This document shows positions 35,294 to 43,805 of a DNA stretch of 64,000 nt, piece by piece (position 1 is the first letter of the stretch; the number at the start of each line of letters is the position of its first letter). The stretch spans positions 23,660-87,659 of the forward strand of contig NZ_JAAMFN010000018.1 in NCBI RefSeq assembly GCF_013376095.1, written 5' to 3'. Made by a program: the position numbers and the translations under genes. The notes under the pieces were generated by a model. It did not search any database and was not told where the DNA came from. It saw only the letters and a list, made by a program, of their open reading frames with translations. The stretch is from Arthrobacter sp. SDTb3-6. Its GTDB lineage: Bacteria > Actinomycetota > Actinomycetes > Actinomycetales > Micrococcaceae.

Positions 35294-36150
35294 CGTTCAC
35301 CTGCGCGGACGGACGGGTGCTGGCCGGGCAGCTGTTTGCCGTGCCCGCGGGCGTTGCTCGGCGCGGGACGGTGGTCATTGCCAGCGCCACGGCCGTGAAG
35401 GCCTCCTACTACCACCGGTACGCGGCGTACCTCGCGGAAAACGGCTATGTGGCCCTCACCTTCGACTACCGGGGGATCGGCGGTTCCCGCGGCGGATCGC
35501 TGCGCGGGCAGCACGTGCGCTGGTTTGAATGGGGGTCGCTGGACATTGACGCAGTCCTGGCCTGGGCACTGGCGCAGGCGGACGGGCTGCCGGTGCACTT
35601 TGTGGGCCACAGCTTCGGCGGCTTTGGCGTGGGCCTGGCGGGGCATGCCGCCTGGCTGGGCCGCATCCTGACCGTGGGCGCGCAACATGCCTATTGGCGG
35701 GACCTGCGGCTGCGGCACCAAATCGGGCACTGGGGCCGGGCCCTGCTGATGCTGCCGCTGGTGGGCATCCTTGGCTATTTTCCGGCGAAGCGGCTGGGCC
35801 TGATGGAAGATTTGCCGGCCGGGGTGGCGCTGGACTGGGCGCGCAGCCGCAAGGACTTTACGACGGCGGCAGCCGGCCCCGTGCGAAGCGCCCTGCTGGC
35901 GCACCAGGCCGCCGTCACGGCGCCGATCCTGGCCCTCGCCCCCAGCGATGACTCCTACGCGACCACCGCCGCCATGGAACGGGCCGTGGCGTATACGCCC
36001 AACAGCCCGTCCACGGTGCTGCACCTTGATCCGGAACACTACGGGGAGCCGTCGCTGGGCCATTTCGCGCTGTTCCACGGCCGTTACCGGGACTCCTTTT
36101 GGCCGCAGACCCTCGCCTGGCTGGACGGCGGTGCCTGGGCCGGCGTTTGA
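35284..36150 (+). CDS. Alpha/beta-fold hydrolase
   Basis: 288 residues. The nucleophile elbow GHSFGG is at about 101-106, the oxyanion segment VVIASATAVKASYYHRYA (quoted in part) near the N-terminus, and a late LGHFALFH histidine completes a plausible triad. Similar to serine aminopeptidase S33-like hydrolases. GTG 35284 lies inside the end of moeA; no strong RBS is visible, consistent with translational coupling. The frame is open further upstream inside moeA and was not used. Substrate unknown. Confidence 0.8.
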   Translation: MDVTFTCADGRVLAGQLFAVPAGVARRGTVVIASATAVKASYYHRYAAYLAENGYVALTFDYRGIGGSRGGSLRGQHVRWFEWGSLDIDAVLAWALAQADGLPVHFVGHSFGGFGVGLAGHAAWLGRILTVGAQHAYWRDLRLRHQIGHWGRALLMLPLVGILGYFPAKRLGLMEDLPAGVALDWARSRKDFTTAAAGPVRSALLAHQAAVTAPILALAPSDDSYATTAAMERAVAYTPNSPSTVLHLDPEHYGEPSLGHFALFHGRYRDSFWPQTLAWLDGGAWAGV

Positions 36151-36160
36151 GCCGGCCCGG

Positions 36161-37609
36161 TCAGGCGCTGACGGGGGAGGGAAGCGGCACGGGCGTGCCG
36201 GCGTCGTCCGCGTCCCGGGCCACTGCGGCGGCCAGCTCCCGGGCCCGGTTCCGGGACGGCAGCCACAGGGCTGCGGCCGCCGCGACGACCAGGACCGAGG
36301 CGCCCACGTACACGGCGGGGATGGCGGCACTGACAAACCCCGTGGGGGTGAGCCGCCCGCCGGCGCCGGTGAACACGGCGGTCAGGACAGCCACGCCCAG
36401 GGCCACGCCGACTTCACGGAGCGTGGCATTGGCGCCGGAGGCCTTGGCGTGGTCGTGGCGGTGCATGTTGGCCAGGACCGCCGTGGACATGGGCGCGAAC
36501 ACCAGGCCCATGCCGATCCCGGCGGCCAGGTAACCGGGCACCATGAGCAGGTAGGCAATGTCCGCGCTGAGTGTTGCGGCGAGCCAGAACATGCCGCCGG
36601 CCAGCAGCACCAGTCCGGTGACCATGAGGGTCCGGGTCCCCAGCCGCGGCGCGAGCAGGCCGGCCAGCGGGGCGACGACCATCGGGGCCAGGGTCCACGG
36701 CATGGTCAGCACGCCGGCCTGGAGCGGGCTGTACCCCTGGACCACCTGCAGGAACTGGATCAGGATGAACACCGAGCCGAAGATGCCGAAGCTGAAGGTG
36801 AGCCCCACAATGTTGGCCACCGTAAAGCTGCGGTCGCGGAACAGGCGCAGGGGCAGCAGTGGCGCGGCGGTGCGGGACTCCCGGGCGACGAAGGCCAGGA
36901 GCAGGAGGCCGCCACCAATGAGCGGCAACAGCACCTGTGCGCTGGACCAGCCGGCCGCGTTGCCCCGCACAATGCCGAACACCAGGCCCAGCAGGCCAAG
37001 GCCGGAGAGGGCCAGCCCCGTCACGTCGGCGCGGACCCGGGCGCCGAAGCTGTTGGGCAGGCCCAGCAGTACCAGCGGAATGGCAATGGCGCCGAGGGGG
37101 ACGTTCAGCCAGAAGATGGCCTGCCAGTTCCGGCCCTCCACCACGGCGCCGCCCACCAGCGGGCCCACGGCGACGCCCAGCCCGGACACTCCGCCCCAGA
37201 TGCCGATGGCCAGGGGCCGCCGCGCGGTGCTGACGGATTCGGCCAGCAGCGTCAGCGACAACGGCATCAGCGCGGCGGCCCCGAGCCCCTGCATGGCCCT
37301 GGCCGCAATGAGCGCGGATGGGTCGGTGCTCAGTGCCGCGGCGGCGGAGGCAAGGGTAAAGACGGCCAGGCCGGCCAGAAAGGCACGGCGGCGGCCGAAC
37401 CGGTCGCCCAGACCCACGGCAAGCAGCATGAAGGTGGCGAAGCTGAGCGCGTAGGCGTTGACCACCCACTGCAGCTCCTCGACCCCGGCACCGAGTTTCT
37501 CGTGGATGACAGGCAGCGCATTGGTGACCACCAGGTTGTCCAGGGTGGCCATGAAGACGGGCAGGGATGCGGCCGCGATGGCCAGCCAGAGGGGGGCGGG
37601 ACGTTTCAT
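36161..37609 (-). CDS. MFS drug-efflux-type transporter (DHA2/EmrB-QacA family)
   Basis: 482 residues with about 14 membrane helices. Motif A GLGDRFGRRRAF and motif C-like GGVSGLGVAVGPLVGGAVVE are those of DHA2 proton antiporters exporting toxic compounds. ATG 37609 with GGAAG 6 nt upstream begins MKRPAPLWLAIAAASLPVF; a longer frame to 37762 overlaps the divergent TetR gene. The TetR gene and a 30-bp operator next to it point to inducible efflux. Confidence 0.9.
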   Translation of the reverse strand: MKRPAPLWLAIAAASLPVFMATLDNLVVTNALPVIHEKLGAGVEELQWVVNAYALSFATFMLLAVGLGDRFGRRRAFLAGLAVFTLASAAAALSTDPSALIAARAMQGLGAAALMPLSLTLLAESVSTARRPLAIGIWGGVSGLGVAVGPLVGGAVVEGRNWQAIFWLNVPLGAIAIPLVLLGLPNSFGARVRADVTGLALSGLGLLGLVFGIVRGNAAGWSSAQVLLPLIGGGLLLLAFVARESRTAAPLLPLRLFRDRSFTVANIVGLTFSFGIFGSVFILIQFLQVVQGYSPLQAGVLTMPWTLAPMVVAPLAGLLAPRLGTRTLMVTGLVLLAGGMFWLAATLSADIAYLLMVPGYLAAGIGMGLVFAPMSTAVLANMHRHDHAKASGANATLREVGVALGVAVLTAVFTGAGGRLTPTGFVSAAIPAVYVGASVLVVAAAAALWLPSRNRARELAAAVARDADDAGTPVPLPSPVSA

Positions 37610-37640
37610 GGGAGGCTTCCTCCGAATTGAGGTAATTGAA

Positions 37641-37670
37641 TGATTACTTAAACGACCAAGGTAGTAATCA
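37641..37670. promoter_or_regulatory. Candidate TetR operator between MFS and TetR genes
   Basis: Perfect 8-bp arms TGATTACT (37641-37648) and AGTAATCA (37663-37670) are separated by 14 bp, in the 70-bp gap between divergent genes. A TetR dimer bound here could repress both promoters. The AT-rich island stands out from the high-GC surroundings. Confidence 0.6.
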
Positions 37671-37679
37671 GCTGATAAC

Positions 37680-38360
37680 ATGTCAAGCATGGTCAAGAAA
37701 TCAGTCCAGGAAGCTGCCGGACGGGCCGTGCGGCTGCCGGCGGAACAACGCCGGGGGCTCATCCTCCAGGCCGCGACGGCAGTTTTTGCCGAACGCGGCT
37801 ACGCCGGGGCCACCACGGACCAGGTGGCAAGGGCCGCCGGCATCAGCCAGCCGTACGTGGTGCGGATGTTCGGCACCAAGGAAAACCTGTTTCTCGAGGC
37901 GCTGGAACGCGCACTGGGGAAGCTGACGGGGAAGTTCCGCTCCGTCATGGCGGACTACGACGCCGGCCGCCTCGCCGGCCAGGTGGCGGGGCTGGACCCG
38001 GCCGTCGGCTCCGGCCGGCCCGAACAGCTGGTGCCGCTTTTGGGCGCAGCGTACGCGGACCTTATCCGGGACCGCGGCCTGCTGCTGATCCTGATGCAGT
38101 CCTTTCTGGCCGGGCACGAACCCGTCATCGGGGCGCGTGCCCGGGAGGGGTTCCTGGGCCTGTACCAACTGCTCCGCGACGAAGTGGGACTGGACACCGA
38201 CGGTGCCAGGGACTTCCTGGCCCACGGCATGCTCATGAACACGTTGATCAGCCTGCGGCTGCCTGAAATGTACGGCCAGGACGCCACCGCGAACGAACTG
38301 CTCGAATGCACCCTGCGCAGCAAGCTGCAGGTGGTGGTGGCAGCCAGCAAGGGGGACTGA
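37680..38360 (+). CDS. TetR-family regulator of the adjacent MFS gene
   Basis: 226 residues. HTH region ATTDQVARAAGISQPYVVRMF (in part, about 45-64) followed by the invariant KENLFLEAL, then a ligand-binding domain. ATG 37680 is 10 nt after the operator, so repression of its own gene is likely. Divergence from a drug-efflux gene suggests it senses the exported compound. No Shine-Dalgarno is visible, and GATAAC just upstream may be a -10 for a leaderless message. Confidence 0.88.
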   Translation: MSSMVKKSVQEAAGRAVRLPAEQRRGLILQAATAVFAERGYAGATTDQVARAAGISQPYVVRMFGTKENLFLEALERALGKLTGKFRSVMADYDAGRLAGQVAGLDPAVGSGRPEQLVPLLGAAYADLIRDRGLLLILMQSFLAGHEPVIGARAREGFLGLYQLLRDEVGLDTDGARDFLAHGMLMNTLISLRLPEMYGQDATANELLECTLRSKLQVVVAASKGD

Positions 38361-38407
38361 GCCCCACGGGGGTGCAGGTTCCCGCACCGCGCCCGGCACT
38401 GGCGCTT

Positions 38408-39349
38408 TTACCCACTGCGCCCGGGGCCGGCCTGCCCGCCGGGGGCGCCGCCGGATACCGCAGCGAATGGATCGCCCCGCCTGGCGAGGCGGCGGAGCAC
38501 TTCCTTGTAGTCCAACTGGGCCAGTGCCGGGCTGGCCAGCTCCCGCCAGGTGCGCGGGGCGGCGACCCAGGGGCGCGCCCTCCCGCGCAGTGAGTAGGGG
38601 GCCACGGTGGTCTTGTTGGCGCTGTTCTGGCTCCAGTCCACGAACACCTTCCCACGGCGCAGGTCCTTGCGCATTAGCGAAACCACCAGCCCGGCATGGT
38701 CGGACTCCAGGGAGCGGGCCAGTTCATGCGCGACGTCGGACACCTCCCCGGATGTCCGGGTGCCGTCGAGCGCCGCGTAGAGGTGGATGCCCTTGCTGCC
38801 GCTGGTCACGGGCACCGGTTCCATGCCCCTGCCGGCCAGGGCGGTTCGGGCCAGCCGGGCCACCTCGGCACATTCGACAAGTCCCGCCCCTTCGCCCGGG
38901 TCCAGGTCCAGCACCAGCCTGTCGGGGTTCAGCGGTGTGCCCCGGGGGTCGAAGCGCCATTGCGGCACATGGATTTCCAAGGTGGCGAGCTGGCCCAGCC
39001 ACATCAGGGTGGCCAGGTCATCAACCAGCGGGTAGTCGTTGGCATGGTCCTTGTGCTGCTGGGTGGCGCGCGGCACCCAGTCCGGGGTGGCGTCGTCGAG
39101 GTTCTTTTGGAAGAACATGGGCCCGGGTTTTGACGCCGTGCCCACACCGTTGACCCAACGTTTGCGCGTCGCCGGACGGCCGTGGGCTGCGGCAATGAGG
39201 TACGGGGCGGCCTGTTCGTAGTAGTCCAGCACATCGGCCTTGGTGGTGCCGGTCTCCGGGTAGAGGACCTTGTCCAGGTTGGTCAGCGTCAACCGGTGGC
39301 CGTCAATGGTGACGTCCTGTCTTTTTGCGGTCCCACGGGTGCCTGCCAT
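38408..39349 (-). CDS. Stand-alone LigD-type polymerase/primase domain (NHEJ PolDom)
   Basis: 313 residues, about the size of one LigD polymerase domain of the archaeo-eukaryotic primase superfamily. The metal-binding DLD (148-150, in LVLDLDPGEGAG) and GSKGIHLYAAL motif are intact, as is the N-terminal LTNLDKVLYPETGTTKADVL (quoted in part). There is no ligase or phosphoesterase domain, and no ku gene is nearby. It could fill gaps during end joining with a ligase encoded elsewhere. ATG 39349 chosen over a longer frame to 39394. Convergent with the TetR gene. Confidence 0.87.
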   Translation of the reverse strand: MAGTRGTAKRQDVTIDGHRLTLTNLDKVLYPETGTTKADVLDYYEQAAPYLIAAAHGRPATRKRWVNGVGTASKPGPMFFQKNLDDATPDWVPRATQQHKDHANDYPLVDDLATLMWLGQLATLEIHVPQWRFDPRGTPLNPDRLVLDLDPGEGAGLVECAEVARLARTALAGRGMEPVPVTSGSKGIHLYAALDGTRTSGEVSDVAHELARSLESDHAGLVVSLMRKDLRRGKVFVDWSQNSANKTTVAPYSLRGRARPWVAAPRTWRELASPALAQLDYKEVLRRLARRGDPFAAVSGGAPGGQAGPGRSG

Positions 39350-39580
39350 GGTTCCAGTCTGGCCCCCGCCCGGCGGGTCCGCCACCCTTGCCACCCGGGA
39401 GCCGGCGGGCGCACAATGGCGTTAGTGGTTTGCCTTGCGGCGTGCCCCGCAGCCAGCTCAGGGTGGAGACCCGGAACCGTGGCCGGGTGGCTGTGGGGGC
39501 CAACCCCGGCGTCGGCCAAGTGGTGGCCCGGCTTGGTGGCAGTCGTTTGGTCGCAGCACGGGCCGGAAACGGGGTGTGTC

Positions 39581-41071
39581 ATGGGCACGCACAGACACCC
39601 GGGTTCCCTGCGCGGCGGGGATTCCACCGACGGGAATCCGCAAGAAGGGGAAGCACTGCAAGGCGGCACGGTGGACCCGTCGACGCGCCGCAAGGTGTAT
39701 TTGGCCACTGCTGCCGCAGCGCTCGGCGGGTTGTTGTTCGGCTTCGACACTTCGGTCATCAACGGGGCCGTGAATTCGATCCAGAAGACGTTCAGCCTTG
39801 ACCCGGCAGTCCTGGGGTTTACGGTGGCGATCACGCTGCTGGGGTGCGCCGTCGGGGCTTGGTTTGCCGGGCAGCTGGCCGATGTGTGGGGCCGCAAGCC
39901 GGTCATGGTCCTGGCCGCGTGCCTGTTTGTGGCTAGTTCCATTGGATCAGGCTTTGCCTTCGCGGATTGGGACCTGATGGCGTGGCGGGTCATCGGCGGA
40001 TTGGCCATCGGCATCGCCTCCGTCATTGCACCGGCCTACATTGGGGAGATTGCCCCGGCGCGCCTGCGCGGGGCCCTCAGCTCGCTGCAACAGCTGGCCA
40101 TCACGGTCGGGATCTTTCTGGCCCTGCTGTCGGACGCTTCCCTGGCCAGGGGCGCCGGAGGGGCCGGCGGCCAATTGTGGTGGGGGGTGCCCGCCTGGCG
40201 CTGGATGCTGCTGGTGGGCGTCATCCCGGCCGTCGTCTATGGCGTGCTGTCCCTGCGCATTCCCGAGTCGCCGCAGTACCTGATCCGTGCCGGCCGCAAG
40301 GACGAGGCCCTCGAAGTGATCCGCCGGGTCACCGGGGCGGCCAATCCGAAGCAGCGGCTGGCCGACATCCAGGAGAGCATCGAGGACGAACGGCATTCCA
40401 CCTTCCGTGACCTTCGCGGACCCGCGCTGGAACTGGCCCCGATCCTGTGGATCGGCATCGGCATGGCGGCCTTCCAGCAGCTCGTGGGCATCAACGCCAT
40501 CTTCTACTATTCCACCACCCTGTGGCAGTCCGTGGGCTTCAGCCAGCAGGACTCGTTCACCACCTCCGTCATCACGGCCAGCATCAACGTGGCACTGACG
40601 TTTGTGGCCATCTTCTTTGTCGACAGGGTCGGACGGAAGCGGCTCCTGCTGGCCGGTTCGGTCGGCATGTTTGTTGGGCTGGTCGCGGCGGCCGTCTCCT
40701 TTGCCCAGGCCACGGGGTCCGGGACGTCGATCGCCTTGCCGGCGCCGTGGGGAGCCATCGCACTGGCGGGGGCCAACCTCTTCGTCGTCTGCTTTGCGGC
40801 AACCTGGGGTCCGGTCATGTGGGTGGTGCTCGGGGAAGTGTTCCCCAACAAGATGCGGGGCCTTGCCCTCGGCGTTGCCGCCGCCTTCAACTGGATCTTC
40901 AACTTCCTCGTCACGCTCTTGTTCCCCATCATGAGTGCCGCCGTCGGACTCGGGTTCGTTTACGCCGGCTTTGCCTTCTTTGCAGCGCTCTCGTTCTGGT
41001 TCGTCAAGGCGCTCCTGCCTGAAGTGAGCCGGCTGGAACTGGACGACAAGACAAAACTGGACAAACGCTGA
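39581..41071 (+). CDS. MFS sugar:proton symporter (sugar porter family)
   Basis: 496 residues with 12 predicted helices. Sugar-porter signatures include GFDTSVINGA, DVWGRKPV (loop 2-3), PESPQYLI after helix 6, GINAIFYYSTTLW in helix 7 and DRVGRKRLLL. This is the XylE/GalP/glucose facilitator family; the sugar cannot be fixed. ATG 39581 gives a hydrophilic 36-residue N-terminus; a GTG at 39671 (VDPSTRRKVYLA) would be shorter and is also possible. No sugar kinase or regulator is adjacent. Confidence 0.87.
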   Translation: MGTHRHPGSLRGGDSTDGNPQEGEALQGGTVDPSTRRKVYLATAAAALGGLLFGFDTSVINGAVNSIQKTFSLDPAVLGFTVAITLLGCAVGAWFAGQLADVWGRKPVMVLAACLFVASSIGSGFAFADWDLMAWRVIGGLAIGIASVIAPAYIGEIAPARLRGALSSLQQLAITVGIFLALLSDASLARGAGGAGGQLWWGVPAWRWMLLVGVIPAVVYGVLSLRIPESPQYLIRAGRKDEALEVIRRVTGAANPKQRLADIQESIEDERHSTFRDLRGPALELAPILWIGIGMAAFQQLVGINAIFYYSTTLWQSVGFSQQDSFTTSVITASINVALTFVAIFFVDRVGRKRLLLAGSVGMFVGLVAAAVSFAQATGSGTSIALPAPWGAIALAGANLFVVCFAATWGPVMWVVLGEVFPNKMRGLALGVAAAFNWIFNFLVTLLFPIMSAAVGLGFVYAGFAFFAALSFWFVKALLPEVSRLELDDKTKLDKR

Positions 41072-41386
41072 CGGGGCGGCACAACCGCAGGCTGCCGCGG
41101 AAACGTCGGGCGGAACCCGCATGGGTTCGCCGCAGTATGGATATCCGTGCCCGAAGCGCACCACGCCCATTGCCCCATTGCCGTGATGCCCCCGGCCAAT
41201 GGCGCCGCTGCTGATGCGTCCATGGCAACGCCGGCCACCATTGCGGGCGCGGTGGAAATGGCGTCGGGACGCATTGCGCGGGTGCTTTGGAAGAGTCCAT
41301 CCGATGCCTTGACAGGTGGGACATGCGCGGGGCTATGGTGGGTCCACGCGGGCCGGAACGAACACCGGAACGAACGGAGCGTGGTC
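41072..41386. other. 315-bp gap before the Mrp-like operon with a probable promoter
   Basis: No credible gene is seen on either strand. The clear signal is TTGACA (41309-41314) and TATGGT (41334-41339), spacer 19 bp, which is a reasonable housekeeping promoter for the antiporter operon. Transcription would start about 40 bp before the first gene. The rest is ordinary high-GC sequence. Confidence 0.5.
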
Positions 41387-41857
41387 ATGGGCGCGGTTAT
41401 GGAAATCATGTGTTGGTGGGGCGCCGGCGTCCTGCTCTGGATTTTGACGGTCTCGACAGTCGGCGCGGCCGAACTGGTTGGCGCACTGGCCGCAGGGTTG
41501 GCAGGGGCGGTTTTTGCCCGCCGGGTCCGCCGGGCCCTCGGCCTTCGCATCCGCATTCCGCGGGAGGTGCCCGGCTGGCTTGCAGGCCTGCCGCGGACGC
41601 TCGCCGCGGACATCGGCGCGACGCTTGGCTTCATCGTCCGGGGCGCCGGCAACGCAGCCTCCGCCGGCCGGCGTCGAAACCTGGACTGGCCGGCGGGAGG
41701 GTCGGCCCGGGCAGAGGGCTGGCGCGCAGCAGCCGCCGTCCTGGTCTCCGCCACGCCGGGAACTTTGGTGCTCGACGTCGACCCGGGTTCGGGCCGCACC
41801 CTGGTGCATGAACTGTTCCCGGAACACCCGGCTCCGATTACGGCGGCGGCGCCATGA
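41387..41857 (+). CDS. mrpE: Mrp-type Na+/H+ antiporter subunit E
   Basis: 156 residues with an N-terminal helix pair (VLLWILTVSTVGAAELVGALAAGLAGAVFA, quoted in part) and a soluble C-terminal domain. The AAAVLVSATPGTLVLDVD segment is the MrpE/MnhE signature (family: S.TPGT). GGAG 7 nt before ATG 41387. First gene of a seven-gene operon in which every junction overlaps or nearly so. MrpE is a peripheral-arm subunit of cation/proton antiporters in the cytoplasmic membrane. Confidence 0.85.
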   Translation: MGAVMEIMCWWGAGVLLWILTVSTVGAAELVGALAAGLAGAVFARRVRRALGLRIRIPREVPGWLAGLPRTLAADIGATLGFIVRGAGNAASAGRRRNLDWPAGGSARAEGWRAAAAVLVSATPGTLVLDVDPGSGRTLVHELFPEHPAPITAAAP

Positions 41858-42138
41858 ATGCCTGGATTGTGGCCGCCATCGTGCTTCTGGTCGCGGGCCT
41901 GGGACCGGCATTGTTATTCTGCGCCCGCGGGAGCAGCGCCAGCCGGTTGGTCGGACTGCAATTGGCCGGCGTGGTCGGCGTCCTCGTCCTGGTCGCCATT
42001 GCTGAGGCGGCCGGCCAGCCCATGTACCTCATCGTCCCCTTGGTCCTGGCAACATTGTCCGCCACCGGGACGTTGGTCTTCACCAGGACGCTGCACCAGG
42101 ACGTCCGGGCCGGGCAGGGGGCCGGGGACGATGGCTGA
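41854..42138 (+). CDS. mrpF: Mrp-type antiporter subunit F
   Basis: 94 residues, three membrane helices, the size and pattern of MrpF/MnhF (RLVGLQLAGVVGVLVLVAIAE). ATG overlaps the mrpE stop by 4 nt. Part of the small-subunit core of the antiporter. Confidence 0.85.
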   Translation: MNAWIVAAIVLLVAGLGPALLFCARGSSASRLVGLQLAGVVGVLVLVAIAEAAGQPMYLIVPLVLATLSATGTLVFTRTLHQDVRAGQGAGDDG

Positions 42139-42433
42139 CGTCGTCATCGTGGTCCTGCTGGGAATTGCCGGCGTGCTGTTCTGCATCGCCATCACCGCCA
42201 TGGCGGTTGCCCGGAGCCCCCTGGACAGGCTGCACTTCCTGTCACTCATCACGACCGGAGTGGTTCCGGCGGCCGTCGTGGCCGCCGCCGTGCAGGAGGG
42301 TCCATCGTTGGGTGCCGCCATGGTCCTGGCCATCGGACTGGTGGTTGTCCTTTCCGGGCCGGTGCTCTCGATGGCAGTGGGGCGCGTGATTGAGGAAGAA
42401 CTGCACGCCGACACGGGGGAGTCGCCTGAATGA
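42131..42433 (+). CDS. mrpG: Mrp-type antiporter subunit G
   Basis: 100 residues, three helices. The DRLHFLSLITTGVVPAAVVA motif after the first helix is the MrpG/MnhG hallmark (family: RLH..S...). It overlaps mrpF by 8 nt and the next gene by 4 nt. The acidic tail (EEELHADTGESPE) is cytoplasmic. Confidence 0.85.
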   Translation: MADVVIVVLLGIAGVLFCIAITAMAVARSPLDRLHFLSLITTGVVPAAVVAAAVQEGPSLGAAMVLAIGLVVVLSGPVLSMAVGRVIEEELHADTGESPE

Positions 42434-42687
42434 ACATCTTGATCACGGTGGCCCTTACCCTGGTTTTGGCAGGCGCCGCAGTTGTCGTGTTTACCCCGGT
42501 CCCGTCGAGGCAGGCCGTGGTGCTGTCCGTCTACGGAATCCTGCTGGCCGCCTTGTTCATGGCCTTGCAGGCCCCCGATGTCGCACTTAGCCAGGTCGCG
42601 GTCGGTGCAGCCGTCGTCCCGCTCATCGTCATGCTGGCCATCCGCAAGATCGACAGCCTGCGGGCGGCCAGGCGGCGACAGCGGTGA
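42430..42687 (+). CDS. MbhD-like/DUF4040 small membrane subunit (equivalent to part of the MrpA C-terminus)
   Basis: 85 residues, three helices. VLSVYGILLAALFMALQAPDVALSQVAVGAAVVPLIVMLAI (quoted in part as MALQAPDVALSQVAVGAAV) matches the DUF4040/MbhD family: APDVA(L)(S/T)Q..VG is the hallmark. In classical Mrp systems this segment is fused to the end of the large MrpA; here it is a separate gene, as in membrane-bound hydrogenase-type (Mbh/Mbx) complexes. Confidence 0.82.
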   Translation: MNILITVALTLVLAGAAVVVFTPVPSRQAVVLSVYGILLAALFMALQAPDVALSQVAVGAAVVPLIVMLAIRKIDSLRAARRRQR

Positions 42688-43451
42688 GCCGCGGCGGCCG
42701 CTATTGGGTCCTGGCCGTCGGCATCGCCGCGGTCGGCGGGGCGTTGGCCTGGGCGTTCCTGTCCATGCCCGGATTTGGCGGCGGGTTTCATCCCTACCGC
42801 GACGCGGCCGTGGCGGCCGCACTGCGCCACTCCACCGCCAATGTCGTCTCATCCGTCAATTTCGACCAGCGCGGCTTTGACACCCTTGGCGAGGAAACCA
42901 TACTGCTGGCGTCCGTGGTGGGGGTGGCCGTCCTGCTCCGGCCGCTGCCGGGCGAGCGGCACCGGCATGGGCGGCAGGGCGGCCACGTGCTCGGCACAAC
43001 CCGGATGCTCGTGGTCGTGGCGGTGCCCCTCACCCTCGTCCTCGGAATCGACGTGGTCGCCCACGGGGCAGTGACACCCGGCGGCGGTTTCCAGGGTGGC
43101 GTGGTGGCGGCGACTGCCCTCCACCTGATCTATGTCGGGGACCGCTACCGCGTCTTTGCGCGGCTGCGCCCCATCGGCCTGTTCGAGCAGGCCGAGGCAG
43201 CGGGCGTTGTTGCCTATGCGGCCGTGGGCGTGGCGGGGCTCGCATTTGGCGGATCGTGGCTGGCCAACATTCTTCCGCACGGTACGCTGGCCCGACTGGT
43301 TTCAGCCGGCACCGTCCCGCTGCTCAATGCCGCGGTGGGCCTGGCCGTGGCCGGCAGCGTTGTGGTCCTGCTCTCCCATTTCCTCGACCAGCGCTTCCTC
43401 AGCCCTCCCCCGGGGACGCGGCATGCACCGGGCGACGGGACGCAGCCGTGA
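42684..43451 (+). CDS. MbhE/MnhB-type antiporter subunit (B-like fusion)
   Basis: 255 residues. The N-terminal 95 resemble MbhE (NVVSSVNFDQRGFDTLGEETILLASVVGVAVLLRP, in part FDQRGFDTLGEETILLASV), and the rest is an MnhB domain (GIDVVAHGAVTPGGGFQGGVVAATALHLIYV, in part HGAVTPGGGFQGGVVAA). Classical MrpB has only the second half, while MrpA carries the first. Seven helices in all. It overlaps both neighbours by 4 nt. Confidence 0.83.
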   Translation: MSRGGRYWVLAVGIAAVGGALAWAFLSMPGFGGGFHPYRDAAVAAALRHSTANVVSSVNFDQRGFDTLGEETILLASVVGVAVLLRPLPGERHRHGRQGGHVLGTTRMLVVVAVPLTLVLGIDVVAHGAVTPGGGFQGGVVAATALHLIYVGDRYRVFARLRPIGLFEQAEAAGVVAYAAVGVAGLAFGGSWLANILPHGTLARLVSAGTVPLLNAAVGLAVAGSVVVLLSHFLDQRFLSPPPGTRHAPGDGTQP

Positions 43452-43804
43452 GCATGTACCCGTACGTGGTCGCGGGCGCGATCTTGTTCCTGGGCGTCAT
43501 CGGCATCGCCCGCAGCCGCAACCTGGTGCATGCCGTGGTGTGTCTGGCGGTCGCCCAGTCCGGCACCTATGTGCTGCTTTTGACCGTAGGCTACCAGCGT
43601 GGCGCCACGGCCCCCATTTTCCAGTCCGCTCCGGAAAAGGCAGGCTACGCGGCGACCCTCGTGGACCCCGTGGTCCAGGCCCTGACCCTGACCGACATCG
43701 TTGTTTCAGCCACCGTGACGTCCATGCTGCTGGCCCTCGCGGTGCAGATCGCCAAACGCCACGACACCGTGGACCCGGACGAGTTGCGGTCCCTGCGGGG
43801 GTGA
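43448..43804 (+). CDS. mrpC: Mrp-type antiporter subunit C (NuoK-like)
   Basis: 118 residues, three helices, NuoK/MnhC family (NLVHAVVCLAVAQSGTYVLLL; DPVVQALTLTDIVVSATVTSMLLALAVQI in part). The DP.(P/V)QALTLTDIVI motif near the end is characteristic of MrpC. GTG 43448 overlaps the previous stop by 4 nt (GTGA); an ATG two codons later is an alternative. Confidence 0.87.
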   Translation: MSMYPYVVAGAILFLGVIGIARSRNLVHAVVCLAVAQSGTYVLLLTVGYQRGATAPIFQSAPEKAGYAATLVDPVVQALTLTDIVVSATVTSMLLALAVQIAKRHDTVDPDELRSLRG

Positions 43805-43805
43805 G

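Noticed and set aside
41147..41386. An open frame extending mrpE upstream
   Set aside because: No membrane or MrpE features, and it covers a good -35/-10 pair; the RBS-supported ATG at 41387 fits the family length.
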